A stretch of 64,000 bases of DNA, taken from NCBI RefSeq assembly GCF_008312835.1, contig NZ_VSKS01000014.1, positions 124,001 to 188,000 on the forward strand. The letters run 5' to 3'. The notes beneath the pieces are model-generated. The model worked only from the letters and a program-made list of their open reading frames with translations, did not search any database and had not been told where the DNA came from. Positions 41,982 to 50,633 of this stretch are shown one piece after another. A program made the translations under genes and the position numbers. Numbering within the stretch: position 1 is the first letter of the stretch; every line of letters begins with the position of its first letter. Origin of the DNA: Streptomyces marokkonensis (GTDB lineage Bacteria > Actinomycetota > Actinomycetes > Streptomycetales > Streptomycetaceae).

Positions 41982-42239
41982 CAGACGGGCGATGCCCGGA
42001 CCCGGCACCGGACGTGGCGGTGCCCGATGTCCGGCGGTGGCCGGACCGGCACCCGGGGATGCCCGGATCCCGGCGGTGGCCGGACGAGAGCAGCGGGCGG
42101 GGCGGGGTGGGTGGCTGGTGGTCGGGGCCGGCCACGGCGTCGCCTGGACGGTACGTCGTGACCCGCCCCGCTGAACAGGGCGCCCGCCCGACGCGCGTGG
42201 GGCCGGCGACCCCGCTCGCCCGTGCCGGTGCGCGGCCGG

Positions 42240-42962
42240 TCAGTCGAGTGCCGTCACCAGGACGGTGACCGTCGGCCGGTCCGGCAGTGACGCCGCCACG
42301 GCCGTGCGGACCGCCCGGGCCACCTCCAGGGGGTGGTGATCCGACCGGACGGCGAGGTCCACGCGCGCGTGGCGGTGGGGCAGGGCCGCCCCGCCCGGGT
42401 GCTCGGACAGGTGGACGGGGCGGCCCGGTGTCCCCGTCAGCCGGGTCACCCCCGGGACGGCGAGCGCGGCTGCCGCGATCCGGCCGGCCTCCGGGCCGCC
42501 GGGCCCCGGCGGCCCGGAGGCGGGTTCCCGAGCCGGCGCCCCGGGCCGCGCCGGCGGCTCCGTGTCCAGCAACTCCGTCACCCGCAGGTCCACCTGGATG
42601 ACGGCCAGGCCGATCCGTTCCGCCGCCTCGGCCAGCGCCGTACGCAGCAGCGACGCCGTCACCGGCAGCGGCCGGGACGCCGTGGCCGCGAACTCCGCGG
42701 CCAGCCGCAGCGGGCCCGGCGGCAGCGCGCTCGGCGGGGCCGGTACGACCGGCTCGCCCACCGCCTCCCGCGGGCCTTCCGCCGGCCCGATCCGCAGGCC
42801 GTCCAGGCGTACGCCGGGCACGGCCCGCGCCGCCGCGCGGCGCAGCGGCACAGCCGCTGCCCGCTCCGCGATCCACGCGCCGTCGCGCGGTCCCCCCAGG
42901 GGCACGATCCTGCCAAGCCCCACCTGTTGCCGTACCGCTCGCGTCCACCGGTCCGCCGTCAC
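42240..42962 (-). CDS. Hypothetical protein divergent from the Asp23 cluster
   Basis: A 240-residue soluble protein of unknown function. The C-terminal part (HRHARVDLAVRSDHHPLEVARAVRTAVAASL) and a middle stretch (RIGLAVIQVDLRVTELL) have the strand-helix pattern of Asp23/AmaP-type small domains, linked by a proline/glycine-rich segment. Databases sometimes give such proteins an insect-virus P10 name, which carries no functional meaning. The GTG start at 42962 is uncertain because its GGAGG is too close; a TTG at 43001 is another option. Confidence 0.6.
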   Translation of the reverse strand: MTADRWTRAVRQQVGLGRIVPLGGPRDGAWIAERAAAVPLRRAAARAVPGVRLDGLRIGPAEGPREAVGEPVVPAPPSALPPGPLRLAAEFAATASRPLPVTASLLRTALAEAAERIGLAVIQVDLRVTELLDTEPPARPGAPAREPASGPPGPGGPEAGRIAAAALAVPGVTRLTGTPGRPVHLSEHPGGAALPHRHARVDLAVRSDHHPLEVARAVRTAVAASLPDRPTVTVLVTALD

Positions 42963-43048
42963 TCCTCCAGCCTGCCGTATTCCTGGCGCGGTGCGGCGCA
43001 ACCATGCATACGGTTGTCGCAGGAGGACGACCGAAGGGACGTACGGCG

Positions 43049-43543
43049 ATGACCGACATGACCGAGCCAGGCCCGGTACGGGCCCCCGACGCCGAGAAGA
43101 ACCCCGTGGAGACCACCTCGCGCAAGGGCCAGGGAACCCGGCGCGGCGGCGGTGACCCCGCCACCCGCGGCCGCACCACCATCTCCGACGGTGTGGTGGA
43201 GAAGATCGCCGGACTGGCGGCCCGGGACGTGTTCGGCGTCCACGCGATGGGCAGCGGGCTGTCGCGGACCTTCGGAGCCGTACGCGACCGCGTGCCCGGC
43301 GGCTCCAAGTCGGTGGCGCGCGGCGTGAAGGCCGAGGTCGGCGAGGTGCAGACCGCGCTCGACCTGGAGATCGTCGTCGTCTACGGCGTGTCCATCGCCG
43401 ACGTCGCCAGGGACGTCCGGGAGAACGTGATCGCCGCGGTCGAGCGGATGACCGGCCTGGAAGTGGTCGAGGTCAACATCGCGGTGAGCGACGTGAAGCT
43501 CCCCGACGAGGAGGACGAGGAGCCGGAGAGCCGCCTCCAGTGA
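43049..43543 (+). CDS. Asp23/Gls24 family envelope stress protein
   Basis: A 164-residue Asp23-family protein. After a polar ~50-residue N-terminus the domain reads TTISDGVVEKIAGLAARDVFGVHAMGSG, then LDLEIVVVYGVSIADVARDVRENVIAAVERMTGLEVVEVNIAV, which is the classical pattern. An acidic tail ends it. In Firmicutes, Asp23 is held at the membrane by AmaP; an AmaP-like gene lies five genes on. It begins a rightward operon with five further genes. Confidence 0.9.
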   Translation: MTDMTEPGPVRAPDAEKNPVETTSRKGQGTRRGGGDPATRGRTTISDGVVEKIAGLAARDVFGVHAMGSGLSRTFGAVRDRVPGGSKSVARGVKAEVGEVQTALDLEIVVVYGVSIADVARDVRENVIAAVERMTGLEVVEVNIAVSDVKLPDEEDEEPESRLQ

Positions 43544-43568
43544 GGCTCGCTGAGCGGAGGAGCGCATC

Positions 43569-43754
43569 ATGAACACAGCCGTGGTCGGCATGATCGTCGG
43601 CATGGCGCTGGGCTTCGCCGGATACTTCGGCGGATTCGGGGCCTTCCTGCTGGTGGCGGCCCTGGGCGCCGTCGGTTTCGTCGTTGGACGGTTCCTCGAG
43701 GGGGACCTGGAACTCGGCGACTTCTTCCGTCCCCGTGACGAGCGGCGGAGGTGA
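43569..43754 (+). CDS. Small integral membrane protein (DUF2273-like)
   Basis: A 61-residue protein with two near-continuous hydrophobic helices rich in glycine (GMALGFAGYFGGFGAFLLVAAL) and an acidic/basic cytosolic end. Such proteins accompany Asp23 genes in many Gram-positives. Its stop overlaps the next gene's GTG by four bases. Confidence 0.8.
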   Translation: MNTAVVGMIVGMALGFAGYFGGFGAFLLVAALGAVGFVVGRFLEGDLELGDFFRPRDERRR

Positions 43755-44134
43755 CGCCGGTGAGCACGGGGGCCGTCGGACCCGGCGGGAGCCCGGCCGC
43801 CGTCGCACCGGGCGGGCGCGGGGCGACCAGGATCGCCGACCGGGTGGTCGCGAAGATCGCCTCGCAGGCCGCCCGTGAGGCGGTGGGCACCCTGCCGCCG
43901 GGCGCCGCGCCACCGCACGCGAGCGTGGCCGTGCACCACGACACCGCCCGGGTGCGCGTGCACGTCGAACTGGCCTACCCGGGCGACATCGGCGGCCGGT
44001 GCGCACAGGTACGGCGCCAGGTGGTCGACCGGGTGCGTTCCCTGGCGGGCATGGCCGTGCCGGAGGTCGTCGTCCAGGTGGAGCGGCTGCACCTGGCGGC
44101 CGCGTCCGGCGCGGCGCACGGGAGGACGCGATGA
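43751..44134 (+). CDS. Asp23/Gls24 family protein, second copy
   Basis: A 127-residue Asp23-like protein: TRIADRVVAKIASQAAREAVGTL followed by DTARVRVHVELAYPGDIGGRCAQVRRQVVDRVRSL. It is shorter than the first copy. GTG start by overlap (GTGA) with the small membrane protein gene; the stop overlaps the next ATG by four bases. Confidence 0.78.
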   Translation: MTPVSTGAVGPGGSPAAVAPGGRGATRIADRVVAKIASQAAREAVGTLPPGAAPPHASVAVHHDTARVRVHVELAYPGDIGGRCAQVRRQVVDRVRSLAGMAVPEVVVQVERLHLAAASGAAHGRTR

Positions 44135-44760
44135 GCGACCCCCGGGGCACAGTCCTGGAGAAGAGTCCCCCGCCTGTCGGGGACGGAGCCGACGGGGCCG
44201 GCGGGAGCGACGGAGGGCACCGGCGCTTCTGGTCGGCCCGCCGGGTCCCCGCGGGCCTGCTCGCGCTGGTGACCCTGGTGATCGCGGGCGCGTTCCTGTA
44301 CGACATCGCCGCGGTGCGCGCCGACCGCGCCGGGATGAGCTGGCGCCGGGAACTGGCCCGGCAACTGGCCGAACGGCCCCTGGACGACGTCTGGGTGCTG
44401 ACCGGCGCCGCTGTCGCCGCCGCGCTCGGACTCTGGCTGTTCCTGCTCGCGGTGACGCCCGGCCTGCGTTCCCTGCTCCCGATGCGCCGCACCCGTCCCG
44501 ACGTACGCGCCGGACTGGACCGCGACGCCGCCGCGATGGTGCTGCGGGACCGGGCCATGGAGGTGGCCGGCGTCCAGTCGGTGCGGGTCAGGATGACGCG
44601 CGCCCGCGCCGACGTCCGCGCGGCGGCGCACTTCCGTGAACTGGACGACGTACGGGCGGACATGACCACGGTGCTCGAGGACGCGGTCGAACGGCTGGGC
44701 CTGGCCCGGCCGCCCAGACTGTCGCTGCGCGTGCGGCGACCCGGCAGGAAGGGGCGATAG
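44131..44760 (+). CDS. DUF6286-type membrane protein of the Asp23 cluster
   Basis: A 209-residue protein with two membrane helices (about residues 42-62 and 92-112) and a C-terminal cytosolic domain (VAGVQSVRVRMTRARADVRAAAHF) built like an Asp23/AmaP small domain. Function unknown; context points to membrane anchoring of Asp23-type proteins. ATG overlaps the previous stop (ATGA). Confidence 0.8.
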   Translation: MSDPRGTVLEKSPPPVGDGADGAGGSDGGHRRFWSARRVPAGLLALVTLVIAGAFLYDIAAVRADRAGMSWRRELARQLAERPLDDVWVLTGAAVAAALGLWLFLLAVTPGLRSLLPMRRTRPDVRAGLDRDAAAMVLRDRAMEVAGVQSVRVRMTRARADVRAAAHFRELDDVRADMTTVLEDAVERLGLARPPRLSLRVRRPGRKGR

Positions 44761-44762
44761 CG

Positions 44763-45341
44763 GTGCTCAGAGGTGTCAACCGCGTGCTGCTCGCGATCGC
44801 GGGCCTGGTGCTGATCGCCCTCGGCGGGTCCGTGCTGGCGATCGGGCTCGGGGCGCCGGCGCCCTCCTGGTGGCTGCACCACGGGCGGCACGACGTCCTG
44901 CTGAACGAGGCCGAGCGGACCCGATGGCGGGACGACGGCTGGTGGTGGCCGGTCGTCCTCGCCGTCCTCGCGGTACTGGTCCTGCTCTGTCTGTGGTGGC
45001 TGGTCGCGGTGCTGCGCCGGCGGCGACTGGCCGAGATCCTGGTCGACACGGGCGACGGGGAGGGCGCCGCAGTGCGCGGCCGGGCCCTGGAACACGTCCT
45101 CGCCGAGGAGGCGGACCGGCTGGACGGCGTGGCGCAGGCCCACGTCCTGCTCACCGGCCGCCGCGGCAGTCCGAGAACCCGGGTACGCCTCACCCTGGAA
45201 CCCCACGTCGACCCGGGCACCGCCCTGCACGGCCTCACCACGGGTGCCCTGACCCACGCCCGGGACTCGGCGGGCCTGACCACCCTCCCGGCCGAGGCCC
45301 GGCTGCGCGCGGTGAAACACCGCCCCGAACGAGTCAGCTGA
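44763..45341 (+). CDS. amaP: Alkaline-shock membrane anchor protein (AmaP-like)
   Basis: A 192-residue protein with two helices (VLLAIAGLVLIALGGSVLAIG near the N-terminus, and WPVVLAVLAVLVLLCLWWL) and a C-terminal domain of the Asp23-binding type. This topology is that of AmaP, which recruits Asp23 to the membrane. It closes the operon two bases after the previous stop and converges on the SDR gene. Confidence 0.78.
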   Translation: MLRGVNRVLLAIAGLVLIALGGSVLAIGLGAPAPSWWLHHGRHDVLLNEAERTRWRDDGWWWPVVLAVLAVLVLLCLWWLVAVLRRRRLAEILVDTGDGEGAAVRGRALEHVLAEEADRLDGVAQAHVLLTGRRGSPRTRVRLTLEPHVDPGTALHGLTTGALTHARDSAGLTTLPAEARLRAVKHRPERVS

Positions 45342-45349
45342 CCCGCCGA

Positions 45350-46105
45350 TCAGAACCCGTGCCGGAAACCGCCGTCCACCGGCAGCATCACGCCGGTCAC
45401 GTAGGACGCCGCCGGCGACAGCAGGAACGCCGCCGTCCGCCCGAACTCCTCCGGCGTCCCGTACCGCCGCAGCGGAATGCGTGACTCGGCGGCCTGCCGC
45501 GTGGCCTCGGGGTCCGCGGACAGCGCGTCCAGCTGCCGCACCCGGTCGGTGTCGACCCGTCCGGGCAGCAGCCCCACCACCCGCACCCCCCGGGGCCCCA
45601 GCTCGTCCGCCAACGACTTGGCGAACCCGGCCAGCCCGGGCCGCAGCCCGTTGGAAATGGTCAGCCCGGGGATCGGCTCGTGCACCGACCCCGACAGCAC
45701 GAACCCGATGACACCTCCCTCGCGCAGCTCCGCCGCGGCCGCCCGGGCCATCCGCACCGCGCCCAGGAACACCGTCTCGAACGCCGACTGCCACTGCTCG
45801 TCCGTGGTGTCGGCGACGAAGCCCGGCGGCGGCCCGCCGACGCTGACGAGGACGCCGTCGAAGCGTCCGAACCGCTCCCGGGCGGTCGCGATCAGCAGCG
45901 CCGGCGCCTCCGGATCGGCGTTGTCGACGGCCACCCCGACCGCGTCCGGGCCCAGCGCGGACGCCGCCTGAGCGACGGCCTCCTCCTCCCGCCCCGTGAC
46001 GACCACCTTCGCGCCGTCGGCGACGAGCTCCCGCGCCGAGGCGTGGCCCAGCCCGCGGGTCGCCCCGGTGACGACGTACACCCGGTCCTTCAGTCCAAGA
46101 TCCAT
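45350..46105 (-). CDS. Atypical short-chain dehydrogenase/reductase
   Basis: A 251-residue Rossmann SDR with the cofactor motif VVTGATRGLGHASA and VVVTGREEEA, and a C-terminal SPAASYVTGVMLPVDGG. The classical catalytic YxxxK is not present: aligned over GLTISNGLRPGLAGFAKSLA, the Tyr position is Ser and the Lys position is Arg. It may use other residues or may bind ligand without reduction. It is the last gene of the symporter-sigma-GH15 operon, four bases after the GH15 stop, with AGGA upstream of the ATG. Confidence 0.85.
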   Translation of the reverse strand: MDLGLKDRVYVVTGATRGLGHASARELVADGAKVVVTGREEEAVAQAASALGPDAVGVAVDNADPEAPALLIATARERFGRFDGVLVSVGGPPPGFVADTTDEQWQSAFETVFLGAVRMARAAAAELREGGVIGFVLSGSVHEPIPGLTISNGLRPGLAGFAKSLADELGPRGVRVVGLLPGRVDTDRVRQLDALSADPEATRQAAESRIPLRRYGTPEEFGRTAAFLLSPAASYVTGVMLPVDGGFRHGF

Positions 46106-46109
46106 GTCC

Positions 46110-47924
46110 CTATCCTGCCTCCTCGTCCGCGAACAGGGCGAGGGCGGTGTTCACCAGGCCGATGTGACTGAACGCCTGCGGGAAGTTGCCCAGCAGCCGG
46201 CCGCCGACCGGGTCGTACTCCTCCGCCAGCAGACCCACGTCGTTGGCGAGGCCCAGCAGCCGTTCGAACAGATCGCGCGCCTCCTTCGTCCGCCCGGTCA
46301 TGTGCAGGGCGTCCGCCAGCCAGAAGGAGCACACCAGGAACGTGCCCTCCTGACCGGGCAGCCCGTCGACGGCGGTGGCGTCCGTGGTGTAGCGGCGCAC
46401 CAGCCCGTCCTGCCCCAGTTCCGCACGGACCGCCTCGATGGTGCCGAGCACCCGGGTATCGTCGGGCGGCAGGAACCCCACCCGGGGGATCAGCAGCAGC
46501 GCGGCGTCGAGTTCGCGCGAGCCGTAGGACTGCGTGAAGGTGTTCCGCTCGGGGTCGTACCCCTTCTCGCACACCTCCCGGTGCACCTCGTCCCGCAGCT
46601 CACGCCAGCCGTCCAGGTCGCCCTCGAGGTCCGGGAACTCCTCCATGGCGCGCACCGCGCGGTCCGCGGCCACCCACACCATCACCTTGGAGTGCACGAA
46701 GTGCCGGCGGCGGCTGCGCACCTCCCACAGCCCTTCGTCCGGCTGCCGCCAGGCCGTGCGCAGGAACTCCAGCAGCACCGACTGCAGCGCCCACACGTCC
46801 GGCTGCGCCGACAGCCCCGAACGCCGGGCCAGGGTCAGGGAGTCCACGACCTCTCCGTACACGTCCAGCTGGAGCTGGTTCACGGCGTCGTTGCCCACCC
46901 GGACCGGCGTGGCGCCGCCGAAGCCGGACAGCCACGGGACCTCGAACTCCGGCAGCCGCCGCTCGCCCGCGAGCCCGTACATGATCTGGAGGTCCGCCGG
47001 GTCGCCCGCCACCGCGCGGAGCAGCCAGTTGCGCCAGGCCTCCGCCTCGCTCTGGTACCCGGCGGCCAGCAGCGCCTTCAGGGTCAGCGTGGAGTCGCGC
47101 AGCCAGCAGAACCGGTAGTCCCAGTTGCGCACCCCGCCCGGCTCCTCCGGCAGCGACGTGGTGGGCGCGGCGACGATGCCGCCCGTCGGGCGGTAGGTGA
47201 GCGCCTTGAGCGTGATCAGCGACCGGACGACCGCGTCCCGGTACGGGCCGTCGTAACAGCAGTGCGCCGCCCAGGCGCGCCAGTCCTCGACGCTGTGCCG
47301 CAGCGAGGCGTACGGGTCGACCAGCGGGGGCCGCGGCTCGTGGGAGGGGTGCCAGGTGAGCACGAACGCGACCCGCTCGCCCTCCCTCACCGTGAACTCC
47401 GAGACCGTGGACCGGTCCTCGCCCCAGGTGGGCACCTCCGGCACGCTGCGCAGCCACGCCGAGTCCGGTCCGGCCACCGCCACCCGGTGCCCGTCCTCCC
47501 TGCGCACCCAGGGCACGACCGAGCCGTAGTCGAAACGCAGCCGGAGCGTGCTGCGGACGGTCACCTCGCCCCGTACGCCCTGCACGATCCGTACCAGGTC
47601 GGGTGCTTCGTGGCGCTGCGGCATCAGATCGGTGACCAGCACCGTCCCCTGCGGGGTCTCCCACTCGGTGTCCAGGACGAGGGTGTCCTCGCGGTAGGAA
47701 CGCCGGGTGTACCGGTCCGCACCGGCCGGTGCGATCCGCCAGTGCCCGTTGTCCTCACCCCCGAGCAGCCGGGCGAAGCAGGCCGCCGAGTCGAAGCGGG
47801 GCAGGCAGAGCCAGTCGACCGAGCCGTCCGCGCCCACCAGGGCAGCGGTCTGTTCGTCGCCGATGAGCGCGTAGTCCTCGATACGGTGCACGGGGTGCGG
47901 ATGCCCGGCCGGCGGGGGCCGCAA
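46110..47924 (-). CDS. Glycoside hydrolase family 15 protein (trehalase/glucoamylase-like)
   Basis: A 604-residue (alpha/alpha)6 barrel enzyme. It opens with RIEDYALIGDEQTAALVGADG, then has GVRNWDYRFCWLRDSTLTLKAL (substrate-binding Arg-Asp) and ends with LLAEEYDPVGGRLLGNFPQAFSHIGL (catalytic Glu region). Actinobacterial members of this group include trehalases, so trehalose turnover is a good hypothesis. No signal peptide, so it acts inside the cell. The TTG at 47924 directly follows the preceding TGA; a GTG at 47891 is an equally good start by family length. Confidence 0.88.
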   Translation of the reverse strand: MRPPPAGHPHPVHRIEDYALIGDEQTAALVGADGSVDWLCLPRFDSAACFARLLGGEDNGHWRIAPAGADRYTRRSYREDTLVLDTEWETPQGTVLVTDLMPQRHEAPDLVRIVQGVRGEVTVRSTLRLRFDYGSVVPWVRREDGHRVAVAGPDSAWLRSVPEVPTWGEDRSTVSEFTVREGERVAFVLTWHPSHEPRPPLVDPYASLRHSVEDWRAWAAHCCYDGPYRDAVVRSLITLKALTYRPTGGIVAAPTTSLPEEPGGVRNWDYRFCWLRDSTLTLKALLAAGYQSEAEAWRNWLLRAVAGDPADLQIMYGLAGERRLPEFEVPWLSGFGGATPVRVGNDAVNQLQLDVYGEVVDSLTLARRSGLSAQPDVWALQSVLLEFLRTAWRQPDEGLWEVRSRRRHFVHSKVMVWVAADRAVRAMEEFPDLEGDLDGWRELRDEVHREVCEKGYDPERNTFTQSYGSRELDAALLLIPRVGFLPPDDTRVLGTIEAVRAELGQDGLVRRYTTDATAVDGLPGQEGTFLVCSFWLADALHMTGRTKEARDLFERLLGLANDVGLLAEEYDPVGGRLLGNFPQAFSHIGLVNTALALFADEEAG

Positions 47925-48290
47925 TCAGGGGCGCTGCCGCGGGAGTGACGGACCGTCGGCCGCCGCGGCGCCGTTGCCGGAGAAGATGACGCCGGGGTCC
48001 GAGGGTGCCTGGTTGAGCACCCACAGGCCGATCAGCGTGGCCAGCGCGAAGACGACGGCGACGAGCACGGTGAGGACGAGCCGCCGCCGGCGTTCCCGGC
48101 GCAGCCACTCGCCGCGCGCCGTGCGGTAGGCGTCGGGGTCCGGCCGCACCCCGCCGGCCAGCGCCCGCAGGGCGTCGCGCAGTTCCCGTTCGGTGCGCTC
48201 CGCGCCCGGCGGACGGGGCGGCTCGGCCCGGTCGTGGTCCGTGCGGTCCGGGCCGGTGCCACGCGACGGAGTCGCGTCTTGATGCGTCAT
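47925..48290 (-). CDS. Single-pass membrane protein following the sigma factor
   Basis: A 121-residue protein: polar N-terminus with many charged residues (TERELRDALRALAGGVRP), a basic stretch, one membrane helix (LVLTVLVAVVFALATLIGLWVL, about residues 78-99) and a short outer tail. The order sigma factor then small single-helix protein with an inside N-terminus is that of ECF sigma/anti-sigma pairs, but no ZAS zinc motif is present, so an anti-sigma role is only possible. ATG overlaps the sigma stop (ATGA). Confidence 0.7.
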   Translation of the reverse strand: MTHQDATPSRGTGPDRTDHDRAEPPRPPGAERTERELRDALRALAGGVRPDPDAYRTARGEWLRRERRRRLVLTVLVAVVFALATLIGLWVLNQAPSDPGVIFSGNGAAAADGPSLPRQRP

Positions 48291-48892
48291 CGCCGGGCCT
48301 CCATCGCCTGGGTCAGCGCGGCGATGCCGCGCGAGGTGTGCGTCTTGACGGAACCACGGGAGATCCCCATCGCGGCGGCTATCTCGCTCTCCTTCAGCCC
48401 GAGCCAGTGCCGCAGCACCAGCGCCTCGCGCTGCCGGGCCGGCAGGTGCTGGAGCGCGTCGATCAGCACCCGCTGGTCGTCGTGGAGCAGCGCGGTGTTC
48501 TCCGCGGAGGCCACGGTCTCGTCGGACGGGCCCTGCGGATGTTCCTCGTGCCGGCGGGCGACCTGGAGGTGGCGGATCCGCATCCGGGTCAGATTGCAGA
48601 CGGTGGAGCGCAGATACGCCTCCGCCGCCGCCACGTCCTTCAGCCGCCGCCACTTGCGGTAGATCTGGTAGTACGCCTCGGCCACCACGTTCTCCGGGTC
48701 GTCGGCGCCGAGCAGCACGGCGAGCCGCAGCATCGAGGAGTAGTGCAGCTCGAAGAGGCGGGCGACCCCGGCCTCCCGTTCCAGGTCGGCCGGGTCGGTG
48801 ACGGCCGGGCCCAGCGGCCCGGCCGCGGCCGGAGGCGGGGGCGGCGCCGGGGCAAGCGGCAGAGTGGTCCGGTGCTGTTGTCTGCGTCTCAC
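48287..48892 (-). CDS. ECF-type RNA polymerase sigma factor
   Basis: A 201-residue sigma factor. Region 2 is FELHYSSMLRLAVLLGADDPENVVAEAYYQIYRKW, and region 4 is LPARQREALVLRHWLGLKESEIAAAMGISRGSVKTH with the HTH. A ~35-residue proline/alanine-rich N-terminal extension precedes region 2. It is in frame with a GTG that overlaps the symporter stop (GTGA), which fixes the start. Its likely targets include this operon. Confidence 0.9.
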   Translation of the reverse strand: MRRRQQHRTTLPLAPAPPPPPAAAGPLGPAVTDPADLEREAGVARLFELHYSSMLRLAVLLGADDPENVVAEAYYQIYRKWRRLKDVAAAEAYLRSTVCNLTRMRIRHLQVARRHEEHPQGPSDETVASAENTALLHDDQRVLIDALQHLPARQREALVLRHWLGLKESEIAAAMGISRGSVKTHTSRGIAALTQAMEARR

Positions 48893-50445
48893 GTGTTGTT
48901 CGCTCCCGTCTCCGGACGCCGCCCGGCCATCAGGCGGGACGGCAGGTCGGTGGCGTCGGCGCCGCGCGGGACGCCGAGGCGGGCGAGGGCCGCGGTGCCC
49001 GCCACCGCGACGATCAGGTTCAGCAGCAGGGCGGCGACCCCGGCGTAGATCTCCAGCGTGCCGGTGCCGAGCGGCACGATCGAGGAGAACCCCTCCCGCA
49101 CCACCAGATGGGTCCCGGCGACCATGCCCACGGCCCACCCGGCGAGGAGCGCCCGCGGATGCAGCCACCGCGTGTACAGCCCGACCGCCACCGCCGGGAA
49201 GATCTGCAGGATCCACACCCCGCCGAGCAGCTGGAGGTTGATCGCGTCCTGGTCGCGCAGCCCGAACACGAACGCCACGGCCCCGAGCTTGGCGGTCAGC
49301 GACACCGCCTTGGCGACCCGCACCTGCCGTTTCGGCGTGGCCGTCGGATGGACGTACTCGACGTACACGTTCCGTACGAAGCTGGTCGCCGCGGCGATCG
49401 ACATCACCGCCGCCGGCACCAGCGCGCCCACCACGATCGCGCCGAACACCAGCCCGGCCAGCGGGCCCGGCATCAGCCGGTCGACCAGCATCGGCACCGC
49501 CGCCTCGGCGCCGCCCTCGGGGGCCCGCACCCCGGCCGCCAGGGCCGCGATGCCGAGGAACCCGAACAGGGCGAGCAGCGCGGTCCAGGCGGGCAGTCCC
49601 GCCGACACCTTGCGCAGGGTGCGCGGACCGTCGGCGGCGAACCCGGCGGTGAGCACGTGCGGATACATCAGCAGGGCCAGCGCGGAGCCGAGCGCGAGTG
49701 TGGCGTAGGCGGGCTGCTGCCGCGGTGACAGCAGCAGCGGGGAGTGCGCCGCGTCCGTGCCGCCGAGGGCGCGCGCGGCCCCGTCGAAGACCGCGCCGAA
49801 GCCGTCGAACCGGCTCAGCACCAGCCAGCACACGGCGGTGAGCGAGACGAACACCGCCACCGCCTTCAGCGCGGAGATCACCGTGGGCGCCCGCAGTCCG
49901 TGCCGGTAGGTGGCGACGGCCAGCCCCGCGAACACGGCCACCATCACCAGGTCCCCGGTGGCACCGCTCGGATACAGCCCGCCCGCGGTGAGCACCGCGC
50001 GGATGCCGAGCAACTGGAGCGCCAGGTACGGCATCGTCGCCAGGATGCCGGTGAGCGCGACGACCAGCGCCAGCGGCGGCGAGCCGTACCGGCCGCGCAC
50101 GAAGTCGGCGGCGGTGATGTAGCCGTGCCGCCGGGCCACGCTCCACAGCCGGCTGAGCAGCACGAACGCGAGCGGGCAGACGATCACCGTGTACGGCACC
50201 GCGAAGAAGGCGGGCGCGCCGTTGCCGTACGCCAGACCCGGGACGGCGGTGAACGTGTACGCCGTGTAGATCGTCCCGCCGAGCAGCAGCCAGGTCCAGC
50301 CGCCCCCGAGGCTCCGGTCGGCGAGCGCCCAGCCCTCCAGCGAGGGCAGCCTGTCGCTCGGCCGGAGCCGTCGCGCGGTGACGGCGAGCAGCGACGCCCC
50401 GCCGATCACGGCGAGGAACGTCGCGGTCATGGCGCCGTCGGCCAT
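48889..50445 (-). CDS. Sodium:solute symporter family (SSS) transporter
   Basis: A 518-residue membrane protein with about 13 helices. SSS marks include GWALADRSLGGGWTWLLLGGTIYTAYTF, GYITAADFVRGRYGS and VPAAVMSIAAATSFVRNVYVEYV. It is related to the pantothenate/proline/acetate group, without the DUF3311 partner often seen with such transporters. It is the first gene of an operon with a sigma factor, so it may sense or import the signal. Substrate unknown. Confidence 0.88.
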   Translation of the reverse strand: MADGAMTATFLAVIGGASLLAVTARRLRPSDRLPSLEGWALADRSLGGGWTWLLLGGTIYTAYTFTAVPGLAYGNGAPAFFAVPYTVIVCPLAFVLLSRLWSVARRHGYITAADFVRGRYGSPPLALVVALTGILATMPYLALQLLGIRAVLTAGGLYPSGATGDLVMVAVFAGLAVATYRHGLRAPTVISALKAVAVFVSLTAVCWLVLSRFDGFGAVFDGAARALGGTDAAHSPLLLSPRQQPAYATLALGSALALLMYPHVLTAGFAADGPRTLRKVSAGLPAWTALLALFGFLGIAALAAGVRAPEGGAEAAVPMLVDRLMPGPLAGLVFGAIVVGALVPAAVMSIAAATSFVRNVYVEYVHPTATPKRQVRVAKAVSLTAKLGAVAFVFGLRDQDAINLQLLGGVWILQIFPAVAVGLYTRWLHPRALLAGWAVGMVAGTHLVVREGFSSIVPLGTGTLEIYAGVAALLLNLIVAVAGTAALARLGVPRGADATDLPSRLMAGRRPETGANNT

Positions 50446-50633
50446 GAGTCACCGTCCTTGGTGTGCTGTGCCCTCGGGGGAGAGTTGCGCGGACGGCCCG
50501 TCCGGATGACAGCGACCGGCGGGACATCCGTCCGGAACGCGGCGCACCCCGTCCGGCCGGTGCGCCACTCTCGCACAGAACGCCGCACATCGGGAGAGCG
50601 GCGCAGGTCACAGCACGCTGCGGACGTTCCCGG

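Noticed and set aside
42240-42962. Naming this protein after an insect-virus P10 family
   Set aside because: The label is a database artefact from low-complexity similarity; the sequence gives no support for a viral origin.
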